A DNA stretch of 64,000 nt from Rhodococcus rhodochrous (GTDB lineage Bacteria; Actinomycetota; Actinomycetes; Mycobacteriales; Mycobacteriaceae). The translations under genes were made by a program, and so were the position numbers. The stretch lies in the NCBI RefSeq assembly GCF_900187265.1, contig NZ_LT906450.1, positions 558,001 to 622,000 of the forward strand, in the 5' to 3' direction. The notes under the pieces are model-generated. The model searched no databases. It saw only the letters and a program-made list of their open reading frames with translations, and had not been told where the DNA came from. This document shows, in pieces, positions 37,828 through 47,188 of this stretch (within the stretch, counting starts at the first letter, position 1; every line of letters starts with the position of its first letter).

Positions 37828-38586
37828 TCACACGAACGCCCGGATGTCGATCTTCTCGGCGTCGAGGAGGCGGCGCACGGCGACGGCCATCGCCGTGGCG
37901 TCGGGGGAGTCGCCGTGGATGCACACCGACTGCGCGTTCACGCGGACGTCGCTGCCGTCGACCGCGGTGACCACCCCCTCGGTGACCATGCGCAGGACCC
38001 GCTCGGCGATCTCGTCCGGATCGTGCAGTACCGCACCGGGTTCGCGCCGGGAGACGAGCGTCCCCTCGGGGGTGTAGGCGCGGTCGGCGAACGCCTCGGT
38101 GACCACCCTCAATCCGGCCCGTTCGGCCTCCTCGAGAAAGACGGAGTCGGGTAGTCCGAGGACGGGCAGTGAGGCGTCGTAAGCGCGCACCGCATCCACG
38201 ACCGCGCGGGCCTGCTCGCGGTGATGGACGATCGCGTTGTACAGCGCGCCGTGGGGTTTGACGTAGCTCACCGCCGAGCCCGCCGCCCGGGCGAGACCGT
38301 CGAGCGCGCCGATCTGGTAGATGATCTCGGCGGTGAGATCCGCCGACGGCACCTCGATGAACCGGCGACCGAAACCGCCGATGTCGTTGTATCCGACCTG
38401 GGCGCCGATCCGTACCGCGCGCTTCGCGGCGCCGTGGCAGGTGCCCAGCAGCGTCGCCGGGTCGCCGGCATGGAATCCGCACGCCACGTTGGCGCTGGTG
38501 ACGATGTCGAGCATGGTCTCGTCGTCGCCGAGACGCCACTGGCCGTAGCTCTCGCCGAGGTCGCTGTTGAGGTCGATGCGGGTCAC
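37828..38586 (-). CDS. pxpA: 5-oxoprolinase subunit A (LamB/YcsF family)
   Basis: A 252-residue protein with the LamB/YcsF signature [49 protein letters not shown] and a C-terminal CIHGDSP. It catalyses hydrolysis of the activated 5-oxoproline ring. GTG at 38586 starts the pxpA-pxpB pair, 19 bases behind the stop of the cholesterol oxidase gene, so read-through is possible. Confidence 0.94.
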   Translation of the reverse strand: MTRIDLNSDLGESYGQWRLGDDETMLDIVTSANVACGFHAGDPATLLGTCHGAAKRAVRIGAQVGYNDIGGFGRRFIEVPSADLTAEIIYQIGALDGLARAAGSAVSYVKPHGALYNAIVHHREQARAVVDAVRAYDASLPVLGLPDSVFLEEAERAGLRVVTEAFADRAYTPEGTLVSRREPGAVLHDPDEIAERVLRMVTEGVVTAVDGSDVRVNAQSVCIHGDSPDATAMAVAVRRLLDAEKIDIRAFV

Positions 38587-38605
38587 GACCCGAGTCTAGG
38601 CGGGC

Positions 38606-40207
38606 TCAGAAAACCGTTCCGACGTCGCGGACGACGATGTCGTCGAGGGCGCGTTCGACGACCGCGGCGATCGTCATCGACGGGTTGCACGCGGCGGTGT
38701 TGCCCGGCATGAGGGCGCCGTCGAGCACGTACAGCCCGCGCTGGCCGAACACTCGGCCCTCGAGATCGCACACCGTGCCCATGCTCGCGCCGCCGAGCGG
38801 ATGCCAGGTCGACGGGACGATCGAGTTGGTGTCGGTGAGGATGCTGCGTTCGCCGGCGATGCGGCGCACGGTGGGGTCGATGTGACTCGTCTGCAGCACC
38901 GAGTCCCCTTCGTGCGGCCAGCGCAGGACGGCGTCGTCGCGAGCGGCGTCGTAGACGAAGTGCCCGCGACCCGCACTGACGCCGTAGCCCACCAGTACGG
39001 TGCTGCGCATGTCGATCCCGTAGAAGCCGGGGATGGAGGCCTGGACGACGGTGTACGCGGAGTTCGGGTCGTCCCAGTTCTTGCTGCCGTAGACGACGGG
39101 GCCGCCCTGCACCGCGCCGAACTCCTCCTCGAGGTTCGTCCAGAGGTAGATGCGGTCGGCGTTCGAACCCCAGCCCCGGCCGACGCCGTCGGGCAGGTCG
39201 GAGATCAGATCCTTCGCGGCGGCCTTCATCAGCAGCCGGGTGGTGTTCATGGTGCCCGCGGACAGCACCAGCGCGTCGGTGGTGAGGATCTTGTTCTCGA
39301 CGACGGCACCGGAGGTGTCGATGTGGTCTACGTGCACCGTCCACCGGCCGTCCTTGCGACGCTCGATGTCGGTGACCTCGTGCTGCGTCGCGACGGTCAC
39401 CAGACCGGTGGCCTCGGCCTCCGCGATGTAGGTGACGTCGACGGAGTGCTTGCCGCCGTTGTTGACACCCATCGCGCCCGACCCGTCGGTGTAGGCCGGG
39501 GCCATCTCGCCGCGGAGTTCGGCGAGCGCGTAGTTCCAGTCGATCGGCATCGGGATCTTGTCGATCGGGAGGCCGGCCTTCCGCACACGGTCGGCGAAGA
39601 TGCGTGAGGTCGCGTAGTTGGGGCTGTCGACGAGTTCGTCGGGCGCCACGGCCAGGCGCAGCATCTGTGCGACGCGCGGGTAGTGGACACGGTCCATGCG
39701 CGTCCAGTCGAGTTCGTTCGGGAAGTTGGCGTTGAACACCGCTTCCTCGGGTTGCAACGTCATGCCCTGGTAGACGAGCGATCCGCCACCGACACCGGCG
39801 GCGCACAGGGCCGTCATGTTCTCGCCGACGCACGCCTCGACCAGACCGGTGTAGGGCTCGAAGGCGAGGTGGCGGCCGAACACCTCGGGGTTCGACCGGT
39901 GCCACAGGAACCGCTTGTCGGGGTTGTCGACGCGGGGGAAGGTGTTCGCGTTCGGTCCGGTGGGCCACCGGATGCCGCGCTCGAGCATGTGCACGCGTAC
40001 GCCGGCCCGGGCCAGCCGCAGGGCGGTCACACCACCGCCGAAACCGGTGCCGATGACGACCACGCGGTGTTCCTCGTGGGTGAGCGGCACGTTGTTCACG
40101 CGGGCGGGGATGCCGGGCGCTGCGTGGGCACCCGCGGTGCCGGTGAGGGCGAGTCCGGCGGCCGCGGCCGCTCCCGTCAGGAAGGAACGACGCGTGACAT
40201 GCTGCAC
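38606..40207 (-). CDS. choE: Type I (GMC-family) cholesterol oxidase, Tat-exported
   Basis: Oxidises and isomerises cholesterol to cholest-4-en-3-one with non-covalent FAD. The 533-residue precursor starts with a Tat signal (TRRSFLTGAAAAAG) and then has the FAD-binding VVIGTGFGGGVTALRL. The active-site His in TWHPLGGASMGT and Asn in ACNPSMTIAA match the positions used by Streptomyces and Brevibacterium type I enzymes. GTG at 40207 is preceded by GGGGGT. Unrelated in fold to the type II oxidase at 61037-62782. The 102-base upstream space holds CCGGA/TCCGG (40240-40253), with no KstR box seen. Confidence 0.92.
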   Translation of the reverse strand: MQHVTRRSFLTGAAAAAGLALTGTAGAHAAPGIPARVNNVPLTHEEHRVVVIGTGFGGGVTALRLARAGVRVHMLERGIRWPTGPNANTFPRVDNPDKRFLWHRSNPEVFGRHLAFEPYTGLVEACVGENMTALCAAGVGGGSLVYQGMTLQPEEAVFNANFPNELDWTRMDRVHYPRVAQMLRLAVAPDELVDSPNYATSRIFADRVRKAGLPIDKIPMPIDWNYALAELRGEMAPAYTDGSGAMGVNNGGKHSVDVTYIAEAEATGLVTVATQHEVTDIERRKDGRWTVHVDHIDTSGAVVENKILTTDALVLSAGTMNTTRLLMKAAAKDLISDLPDGVGRGWGSNADRIYLWTNLEEEFGAVQGGPVVYGSKNWDDPNSAYTVVQASIPGFYGIDMRSTVLVGYGVSAGRGHFVYDAARDDAVLRWPHEGDSVLQTSHIDPTVRRIAGERSILTDTNSIVPSTWHPLGGASMGTVCDLEGRVFGQRGLYVLDGALMPGNTAACNPSMTIAAVVERALDDIVVRDVGTVF

Positions 40208-40309
40208 TCTCTACCCCCGATGTCTGTGACGTCCCGTTACCGGAACAATCCGGGGAATCTAGGCAGGCATCGCGGAGCGCGTCAAGATCACATCCCGCTG
40301 GTCGCGGAG

Positions 40310-41194
40310 TCAGGCGGTCGCGGCGACCCGTCCGGACCCGCGCCGGTTGCGAGCGGTGCCGATCACGCGGCAGATCATGTAGATGACGAACGCGATCGTC
40401 GTGATGAACGCCGAGACCGGCACGCCCGGTGCCAGGGCGAGCAGGATGCCGCCGACCGCCGAGATCTCCGCGAAGACCACCGACAGCACCGTGGCGGCGA
40501 GCGGCCCGCTGACCACCCGGGCGGCCGCGGCGGCCGGGGTGATGAGCAGCGCCATCACCAGCAGCGCGCCGACGATCTGCACACCGAGTGCGGCGGTGAC
40601 GCCGACGAGCACCGCGAACACGATCGACAACGCGCGTACCGGGACGCCGCGTGCAGCCGCGACCTCTGGGTCGGTGCTGGCGAACAGGAGCGGACGGTAG
40701 ATCACCAGCAGCGTGAGGATGACGACGGCAGCGCACCCGGCGAGCAGAGCGATGCCGGTACCACCGGGCGCCACGATCTGGCCGGTGAGCAACGAGAAGG
40801 CGGCACCGGTACGCCCGTCGTAGGCCCACAGCAGCAGAACGGCGAGACCGAGGCCGAAGGCCATCACCACGCCGATGACGGAGTCGCGTTCGCGGGCACG
40901 TGTTCCCAGGACCCCGAAGAGGATCGCGGCGATCACGGCACCCGCGACCGCACCGATCCCGACGGAGACCCCGATGATGAGCGCCGCCGCGGCACCGGTG
41001 AGCGACAGTTCGGAGGTGCCGTGCACGGAGAACGCCATCTGACGGCTGATGATCAGCGGGCCGATCACGCCGGCGAGCAGGCCGAGGATCGCACCGGCGA
41101 CGAGCGCCTGCTGCACGAAGTCGTACTGCAGGAGTTCGACGGTGGTCTCCACGTCGAACATCCGCCCGAGGGCGTCGCTGAACTTGCTGCTCAT
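40310..41194 (-). CDS. znuB: Zinc/manganese-type ABC transporter permease
   Basis: A 294-residue ABC-3 family permease with eight or nine membrane segments; ISRQMAFSVHGTSELSLTG near residue 55 and VGALLVMALLITPAAAA are the family landmarks. ATG at 41194 overlaps the stop of the ATPase gene (ATGA), so the two are coupled. It forms a complete importer with the ATPase and the His-rich binding protein, which points to zinc. Confidence 0.92.
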   Translation of the reverse strand: MSSKFSDALGRMFDVETTVELLQYDFVQQALVAGAILGLLAGVIGPLIISRQMAFSVHGTSELSLTGAAAALIIGVSVGIGAVAGAVIAAILFGVLGTRARERDSVIGVVMAFGLGLAVLLLWAYDGRTGAAFSLLTGQIVAPGGTGIALLAGCAAVVILTLLVIYRPLLFASTDPEVAAARGVPVRALSIVFAVLVGVTAALGVQIVGALLVMALLITPAAAAARVVSGPLAATVLSVVFAEISAVGGILLALAPGVPVSAFITTIAFVIYMICRVIGTARNRRGSGRVAATA

Positions 41195-42054
41195 TCGTGG
41201 TCCTCGTGATCGTGGTGGACGCCTTCCCCGGGGCGCAGTCCGCCTGCGCTGCCGAGCGCGTCGATTGCGTCGCCGGTGCCGACGACGACCAGGCGGCCGC
41301 GCATCTCGAGCACCTCGACGTCGGTGCGGTAGAGCTCGGAGAGCACCTGCGAGGTCATCACCTCGGCGGGGGTGCCGATGCGGAACTGGCCGTCGACGAG
41401 GTACAGCACGCGATCCACCAGCGGCAGGATCGGGTTGATCTCGTGGGTGACGAAGAGGACGGAGGTGTCGTGGTCGCGGCGGCGCCGGTCGATCAGCGCC
41501 GACACCAGGTGCTGGTTGGCGAGATCGAGACTGAGCAACGGCTCGTCGCACAGGAGTACGCGCGGATCTCCCACGAGAGCCTGCGCGATGCGCAGCCGCT
41601 GCTGCTCACCGCCGGAGAGCGTGCCGATCGGGGCTCCCGCATAGGTCTCGGCGCCGACCTGGGCGAGTGCGTCGTCGACCGCGATGCGGCGCCGTCGGCG
41701 CGTGCGCAGGCCGGTGCCCCAGCGGTGTCCGTCCATGCCGAGGCCGACGAGATCGCGTCCCCGCAGCGGGACGCCCTCGTCGAGGGACTTCTGCTGCGGC
41801 ACGTAGCCGACGTGGGAGTTCCCGGTCCGGACGGGTTGCCCGGCGATCGTCGCGGATCCGGAGGTGAGCGGGAGCTGACCGAGCAGCACCTTGAGCAGCG
41901 ACGTCTTGCCGGCACCGTTCGGTCCGAGGACGGCCAGGAACTCGCCGGGTTCGACGACGAGGTCGAGCCCCTCCCAGAGGACGCGATCGCCGAACGACAG
42001 CCGGGCATCGCGGAGTTCGACGGTGGGTGTGCGGTCGGATGGAGGAGGTGTCAC
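41191..42054 (-). CDS. znuC: Zinc-type ABC transporter ATP-binding protein
   Basis: A 287-residue ABC ATPase with Walker A GPNGAGKTS, Q-loop VPQQKSLDEG, signature LSGGEQQRLR, Walker B VLLCDEP and switch His in FVTHEIN. The C terminus is histidine-rich (GVHHDHEDHE), a feature of metal-handling proteins. The GTG at 42054, 26 bases after the znuA stop, has no strong ribosome site, so translation probably depends on the upstream gene. Confidence 0.92.
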   Translation of the reverse strand: MTPPPSDRTPTVELRDARLSFGDRVLWEGLDLVVEPGEFLAVLGPNGAGKTSLLKVLLGQLPLTSGSATIAGQPVRTGNSHVGYVPQQKSLDEGVPLRGRDLVGLGMDGHRWGTGLRTRRRRRIAVDDALAQVGAETYAGAPIGTLSGGEQQRLRIAQALVGDPRVLLCDEPLLSLDLANQHLVSALIDRRRRDHDTSVLFVTHEINPILPLVDRVLYLVDGQFRIGTPAEVMTSQVLSELYRTDVEVLEMRGRLVVVGTGDAIDALGSAGGLRPGEGVHHDHEDHE

Positions 42055-42080
42055 CGAAGTCCGTGTTCTCGATCGGATGG

Positions 42081-43154
42081 TCAGGAAGCGGTCTCGAGCG
42101 CGGCGGCGAGGGTCTCGGCGGTCCGGGCCTGCCACTGAATGTAGTCGACACCTTCGGGCAGGGTTTCGAAAACCTCGACCACGGGGATGCCCGACGACTC
42201 TGCTGCCGTGCGCATCTCGCGGCTGATCCGGTCCTCGGTCTGCGGGTTGTAGATCAGGACGCGAACCTGCTTGTCGACCAACAACTGCCGTGTCGCCGCG
42301 ATCGACGCCGGGGACGGATCGGTGCCGTTCTCGATGGCGTTGGTGAAGTCCGGGGGAGTGACGTCGTCGAGCATCGCGGCCGCGACGAGGTAATGGCCGA
42401 TCGTCTCGGTCTGGGCGACGGGTGCATCGCGGTGCGTGTCGGCGAGCGTGTCGACGACATCCGCGACGTAGTGCAGGTTCTCGTGGAAGGCCGCGGCGTT
42501 GGCCTCGTAGACGGCGGCACCGTCGGGATCGAGTCCGGTGAGTTGCTCGGCGACGGCGTGCGCGACGGCGTCGGCGGTCGCGAGGTCGTACCAGACGTGC
42601 TCGTTGATGCCGCCGTGGTCGTGACCCTCGTGCGAGTGCCCGTCGCCGGCGACGTCGGCATCGGACGCCTCACCGCTGTCGTGTGACTGGTCCTCGGAAG
42701 CGGTTGTCTCCGAAGTGCTCTCGGCGGCGTCATCGGAGCCGTCCTCGTCGCCGTGATCGTGCCCGGCGTGCAGATCCGAGTACGCGCCGGATTCGAACAG
42801 GGCGAAGGCCTCCACGACCGCGGGCCTGTCCCCGGTGGCGTCCAGGATGTCGTCGACGAAGTGGTCGTAGCCACCGCCGTTGTAGACGACGAGCGAGGCG
42901 TCGGAGATCGCCGCGGCGTCGAGGGGGCTGGCCTCGTAGGAATGCGGGTCGGCGTTCGGTTCGGTGATGAGCGAGCGGACCTCGACGCGGTCTCCGGCGA
43001 CGGCCTGCGCGATCGACCCCCACACGTTCGTGGAGGCGACGACGCTGATCTCGTCATCGTCGGCGGCGCCGGAGGTACCGGTGCCGCACGCGGCGAGTGC
43101 GGTCGCGCAGGCTACGGCGGCGGCTGCGAGGGCCGTGCGGGAGGACAGTCGCAC
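42081..43154 (-). CDS. znuA: Zinc ABC transporter substrate-binding lipoprotein
   Basis: A 357-residue cluster A-I binding protein. The signal peptide ends at a lipobox Cys (TALAACG, ~residue 23). Metal ligands are expected in ADPHSYEASP and in NEHVWYDLAT. Between them lies a long His/Asp/Glu-rich loop (HAGHDHGDEDGSDD and HSHEGHDHGG), typical of zinc rather than manganese binding proteins. It heads the znuA-znuC-znuB operon; GTG at 43154. Confidence 0.93.
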   Translation of the reverse strand: MRLSSRTALAAAAVACATALAACGTGTSGAADDDEISVVASTNVWGSIAQAVAGDRVEVRSLITEPNADPHSYEASPLDAAAISDASLVVYNGGGYDHFVDDILDATGDRPAVVEAFALFESGAYSDLHAGHDHGDEDGSDDAAESTSETTASEDQSHDSGEASDADVAGDGHSHEGHDHGGINEHVWYDLATADAVAHAVAEQLTGLDPDGAAVYEANAAAFHENLHYVADVVDTLADTHRDAPVAQTETIGHYLVAAAMLDDVTPPDFTNAIENGTDPSPASIAATRQLLVDKQVRVLIYNPQTEDRISREMRTAAESSGIPVVEVFETLPEGVDYIQWQARTAETLAAALETAS

Positions 43155-43229
43155 AGTTCTTCTCCTGAGGATCGGCGGTCTTCGACGAACGGGGTCCGGA
43201 ACGACCGAGCGACCGACCCAAACGTTATT

Positions 43230-43242
43230 GGTAACCGTTACC
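43230..43242. promoter_or_regulatory. GGTAAC-C-GTTACC palindrome, candidate metal-dependent operator
   Basis: A perfect 6+1+6 inverted repeat lies between the divergent znuA and LacI genes, overlapping a possible -10 (TAACGT, minus strand) for znuA. A zinc-responsive repressor such as Zur is the obvious candidate, but the LacI protein could also bind here. Confidence 0.5.
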
Positions 43243-43323
43243 GTTCCACTTTAGCGGACGGCGCCGAGCCCTCCTACCGTCCCTGGGTGGTCGTGACCAT
43301 GGACACAGGACTACGGTCCTCTC

Positions 43324-44430
43324 ATGTCCAGGTCTCGTCAGCCGCGCCGACAGGCGACCCTGGCGTCGATTGCCGCCGAGTTGAAGATCTCCCGCACCAC
43401 GGTCTCGAACGCGTACAACCGCCCCGACCAGTTGTCCGCCGAGCTACGCGAACGCGTCCTCGAAGTCGCAAAACGACGCGGATATGCCGGCCCGGATCCG
43501 ATGGCGCGGTCGCTGCGCACCCGCAAGGCGGGAGCCGTGGGGGTCCTGCTCACCGAAGCGTTGAGCTACTCCTTCCGGGATCCCGCCGCCATGAGCTTCC
43601 TGTCGGGACTGTCCGAGGCCTGCGAAGCGGCCGGACAGGGACTGCTGCTCATCCCCGCCGGACCGGGCCGGACCGACGACGAGGCCGCACAGGTCGTGCA
43701 CCGCTCGTCCGTCGACGGGTTCGTCGTCTACTCGGTCCCCGCCGAGGACCCCTATCTCGCGGCCGTGCTCGAACGGCACCTCCCGGTCGTCGCGTGCGAC
43801 CAGCCGCGCGGTCTCGAGAACACCCCCGTGGTGGGCATCGACGACCGGCGGGCGATGCGCGATCTCGCCGCCCACCTCATCGAACTCGGCCACCGCCAGA
43901 TCGGCATGCTGTCGATGCGCCTCGGCCGCGAACGGCACGACGGGGTCGTCGACCTGTCGACCCTCGAATCCGGTGCCTTCCACGTGCAGCGCGAACGCAT
44001 CCGCGGCGTCCAGGACGCCATGAGCGCTGCAGGTCTGGCCCCCGAAACGCTCACCGTCGTCGAGCGCTACACCCACACCGCGGAGGACGGCCTGTCCGCC
44101 GCGGCACAGATCATGCGCGTCAACCCGCGGATCACCGCACTCGTGTGCACCACCGACGTGCTCGCGCTCGGTGCCCTCGCCTGGGCCAACCAGATGGGTC
44201 TCGACGTGCCCGGGCACCTGTCGATCACCGGCTTCGACGGCATCGACGAAGCGATCCGCGAAGGTCTCACGACCGTGCGCCAACCGCAGAAGGACAAGGG
44301 GAGGCGCGCCGGCGAACTGCTCCTCGCCGCCCCCTCGCACTCCGGCGTGCCCGCGCTCGAGACCCTGGGAACCCAACTGTGGTTCGGTGCCACCTCGGGC
44401 CGGGTCGAGAGCGAGTGGTACGCCGAGTGA
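43324..44430 (+). CDS. LacI-family transcriptional regulator (Rv3575c-like)
   Basis: A 368-residue repressor with N-terminal helix-turn-helix (TLASIAAELKISRTTVSNAYNR split over residues 12-33), hinge helix (MARSLRTRKAGAVGVL) and periplasmic-binding-protein-like core ending in TVRQPQKDKG. TACGGT at 43312-43317 lies 6 bases before the ATG, suggesting leaderless translation. The position near kstR matches Rv3575c. The ligand is unknown; the neighbouring trehalose-phosphatase/GH15 gene makes a sugar signal possible. Confidence 0.88.
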   Translation: MSRSRQPRRQATLASIAAELKISRTTVSNAYNRPDQLSAELRERVLEVAKRRGYAGPDPMARSLRTRKAGAVGVLLTEALSYSFRDPAAMSFLSGLSEACEAAGQGLLLIPAGPGRTDDEAAQVVHRSSVDGFVVYSVPAEDPYLAAVLERHLPVVACDQPRGLENTPVVGIDDRRAMRDLAAHLIELGHRQIGMLSMRLGRERHDGVVDLSTLESGAFHVQRERIRGVQDAMSAAGLAPETLTVVERYTHTAEDGLSAAAQIMRVNPRITALVCTTDVLALGALAWANQMGLDVPGHLSITGFDGIDEAIREGLTTVRQPQKDKGRRAGELLLAAPSHSGVPALETLGTQLWFGATSGRVESEWYAE

Positions 44431-44451
44431 CCGGGCGGCCCCGCTCCTAGG

Positions 44452-47037
44452 TCAGCGCTGCCGGTCGCCCATGGCCTTCGCGCCCGACAGCAGTTGTGCG
44501 CAGCGCAGCAGACCGATGTGGCTGTACGCCTGCGGGTGGTTGCCCAGCGCACGCTCCGCGACGGGGTCGTACTCCTCGCTGAGCAGGCCGGTCGGTCCGG
44601 CCGCCGCGACCAGCTGCGCGAACAGGGCCTCGGCGTCGTTGCGCTGCCCGATCAGCAGGTAGGCCGCGACGAGCCACGCCGCGCACAGGTGGAAGCCGCC
44701 TTCGGCGCCCGGCAGACCGTCGTCGCTGTGGTAGCGGTAGACGGTCGCGCCGCTGCGCAGCTCCCGTTCGGTGGCCTGCACGGTCGCGCGGAACCGTTCG
44801 TCCTGCGGGTCGACGAGTCCGGTGAGGCCGATGAACAGGGTGGCCGCGTCGAGATCGGTGCCGTCGTAGGCCGAGGTGAACGACTGGACCTCGTCGTTCC
44901 AGCCCTTCTCGGTGACCTCCTCGGCGATCTCGTCGCGCAGCGCCGCCCAGCCCTCGCCGGCGGTCCGGCCGAACTTCTCGGCGAGCGTCAGTGCCCGGTC
45001 GACGGTCAGCCACCCCATGACCTTCGAGTACACGTGGTGGCGGGGTGCGTGGCGGATCTCCCAGATGCCGTGGTCCGGTTCGAACCAGCGCCGTTCGACC
45101 GCGGTGACCATCGAGCAGACGAGCTCCCAGTCCCGGTCGGTGAGGGCACGGTCGTGGGACACGCCGCGCGCCTCGCGGCTGTGCGCGAGGTCGGCGATCA
45201 GGTCGACGATCGGGCCGAAGACGTCGAGCTGCACCTGCTGGTTCGCCGCGTTGCCGACCCGCACGGGCCGCGAACCGGCGTATCCGGGAAGCGAGTCGAT
45301 CACGGCCTCGGGCGGCAGCGGTCCGCCGGCGAGCGTGTACAGCGGGTGCAGACGTTCGGGGCCCGGCACGGTCTCGAGGACGCGGTGGACCCAGTCGAGA
45401 TAGTTCTCGGCCTCCTCGAGGGATCCGACCCGCACGAGCGCCTGCGCCGTGAGCGCGGCGTCGCGCAGCCAGCAGTAGCGGTAGTCCCAGTTGCGGACAC
45501 CGCCGATCTCCTCGGGGAGCGAGGTGGTCGCCGCGGCGAGGATCGAGCCCGTCGGACCGTGGACCAGCCCGCGCAGGGTGAGCGCCGAACGCTTCACGAG
45601 ATCGGGCTTGAGCGGCGGCAGCTCGAGCTGGGACGCCCACGTGTGCCAGTATGCCTCGGACTGTGCCCGGCGCTCGACCTCCGGCACCGGGTGCTCATCG
45701 AGATCATCGGTGCCGCACCGGAGTTCGAGAATGATGTCGTTCTCGGTGGGGTCGACCACGGCGTGGGCCGTCTGGTGCACGCCGTCCGTCGTGATGTCCC
45801 ACCGCACGCCGGGGGAGCGCAGGACGTAGGGCTCGTTGAAGCCCATGACGCGGATGCCGTCGTCCTCGACCTCGAGGGTGACCTGGCCCTGTCCGAACTC
45901 CGGTCGCGGGGCGAAGGTCACCACCGCGCTCGCGCGCCCGGTGATCACGCGCGTGAGGTCGGTACGGCCGGCCTCGACGTCGTGCGGGAGGTAGTCGATC
46001 ACCGCGAGCGACGCCCACCGGGTCACCACCGTCATCGTCGAGTCGACGTAGCGCTGGCTGAGCGGCAGTGCCTGGCGGGTCGGGCCGATGGTGAAGTGAC
46101 CGGCTGCGTCACCGCCGAGGAGATGGGCGAACACCGCCGCGGAATCGGGTTCGGGGTGGCACAGCCAGGTGATCGTGCCGTCGGGGGTGACGAGTGCCTT
46201 CGCGCGGGGACTCGCGAGCATGGTCAGGCGTTCGATCGGCGCGACGTGGGCGCCGGACAACCAGGTGCGACGTTCCTCGAGCAGGAACGCGAGTGCGGCG
46301 ATGACCTCTTCGCTGGTGCGGACGCGGTACTCGGCGGCGGTGTCGCCGTCGCCGATCTTCACTCCGACGTCCGGGCCCTGCAGCGAACGGAAGGCCTTCT
46401 CGTCGGTCACGTCGTCGCCGAAGAAGACCGCCGCGCTGGCGGCTTCCTGGTGGCGGATGACGTCGAGCGCCTTGCCCTTGTCGGTGGGCACCACGGACAG
46501 CTCGATGACGGCCTTGCCTTCGGTGACCTGCACACCGGGCCGGAGCGCGAGGCCGCTGCGCACGAGATCGAGGGCCTGCTCGGCATCGGCGGGAGAGGCG
46601 TTGCGCACGTGCAGCGCGGCGCTCGCGGGCTTGGCCTCCACCTGCACGCCGTCGAACCGGGATGCCACCGAGTCCAGTCCCTCGACGATCGTGGCGAGGA
46701 GGTCCCTCGCGTCGGGATCGATCTCGTGGACGAATCCGATGTCGAACTCGGAGCCGTGGCTGCCGACGAGTTTGACCTCGACCGGCAGGCGCGACAGGGC
46801 GGCGAGATCCTTGAGAGCGCGTCCCGAGATGACGGCAGCCGACGTCGACGGCAGAGCGGCGAGGCCCCGCAGCGCCCGCACCGCATCGTCGTGCGGATAG
46901 GCCTTCTCGGGGTCGCTCACGATGGGGGAGATGGTGCCGTCGTAGTCGGTCGCCACGAGCAGACGGGGCGTCCGCGCGACAGCCACCAGAGCACGTCGAA
47001 GGTCAATCGGAAGATCGTGGGCACTCACCTGCTCCAC
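44452..47037 (-). CDS. Trehalose-6-phosphate phosphatase fused to a GH15 trehalase-like hydrolase
   Basis: One 861-residue chain with two enzyme modules. Residues ~1-250 are an OtsB HAD phosphatase: ATDYDGTISPI (nucleophile Asp), VISGR, GSHGSEFD and FFGDDVTDEKAF. Residues ~260-850 are a GH15 module with its N-terminal beta domain (VTPDGTITWLCHPEPDS), then NWDYRYCWLRDAALTAQAL and a catalytic-type Glu pair in GLLSEEYDP. Actinobacterial trehalases belong to GH15, so the fusion could turn trehalose-6-phosphate into trehalose and then glucose. Glucoamylase activity is the alternative. GTG 47037 is the likely start, GTG 47028 the alternative. Confidence 0.85.
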   Translation of the reverse strand: MEQVSAHDLPIDLRRALVAVARTPRLLVATDYDGTISPIVSDPEKAYPHDDAVRALRGLAALPSTSAAVISGRALKDLAALSRLPVEVKLVGSHGSEFDIGFVHEIDPDARDLLATIVEGLDSVASRFDGVQVEAKPASAALHVRNASPADAEQALDLVRSGLALRPGVQVTEGKAVIELSVVPTDKGKALDVIRHQEAASAAVFFGDDVTDEKAFRSLQGPDVGVKIGDGDTAAEYRVRTSEEVIAALAFLLEERRTWLSGAHVAPIERLTMLASPRAKALVTPDGTITWLCHPEPDSAAVFAHLLGGDAAGHFTIGPTRQALPLSQRYVDSTMTVVTRWASLAVIDYLPHDVEAGRTDLTRVITGRASAVVTFAPRPEFGQGQVTLEVEDDGIRVMGFNEPYVLRSPGVRWDITTDGVHQTAHAVVDPTENDIILELRCGTDDLDEHPVPEVERRAQSEAYWHTWASQLELPPLKPDLVKRSALTLRGLVHGPTGSILAAATTSLPEEIGGVRNWDYRYCWLRDAALTAQALVRVGSLEEAENYLDWVHRVLETVPGPERLHPLYTLAGGPLPPEAVIDSLPGYAGSRPVRVGNAANQQVQLDVFGPIVDLIADLAHSREARGVSHDRALTDRDWELVCSMVTAVERRWFEPDHGIWEIRHAPRHHVYSKVMGWLTVDRALTLAEKFGRTAGEGWAALRDEIAEEVTEKGWNDEVQSFTSAYDGTDLDAATLFIGLTGLVDPQDERFRATVQATERELRSGATVYRYHSDDGLPGAEGGFHLCAAWLVAAYLLIGQRNDAEALFAQLVAAAGPTGLLSEEYDPVAERALGNHPQAYSHIGLLRCAQLLSGAKAMGDRQR

Positions 47038-47119
47038 GTTAGGTCAGAGCGGGGCACGACACCGACCCGGTGGGTATTCCGACCACGTGTTTCCGGTTAC
47101 AGAAAGCGGCGGATCGGAC

Positions 47120-47188
47120 GTCATGCGTCCGGCGCGAGCCCCGTCAGGCGTCCGGCGCGAGCGCCGTCATGCGTCCGACCCGACCGTC
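47120..47188. repeat. 23-bp tandem repeat reaching into the kstR 3' end
   Basis: Units start at 47120 (GTCATGCGTCCGGCGCGAGC), 47143 (GTCAGGCGTCCGGCGCGAGC) and, more diverged, 47166 (GTCATGCGTCCGACCCGACC). The third contains the kstR stop (TCA at 47167-47169 on the plus strand) and its last codons. The repeat fills most of the 129-base gap before the phosphatase/GH15 gene; I see nothing else in that gap. Confidence 0.88.
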
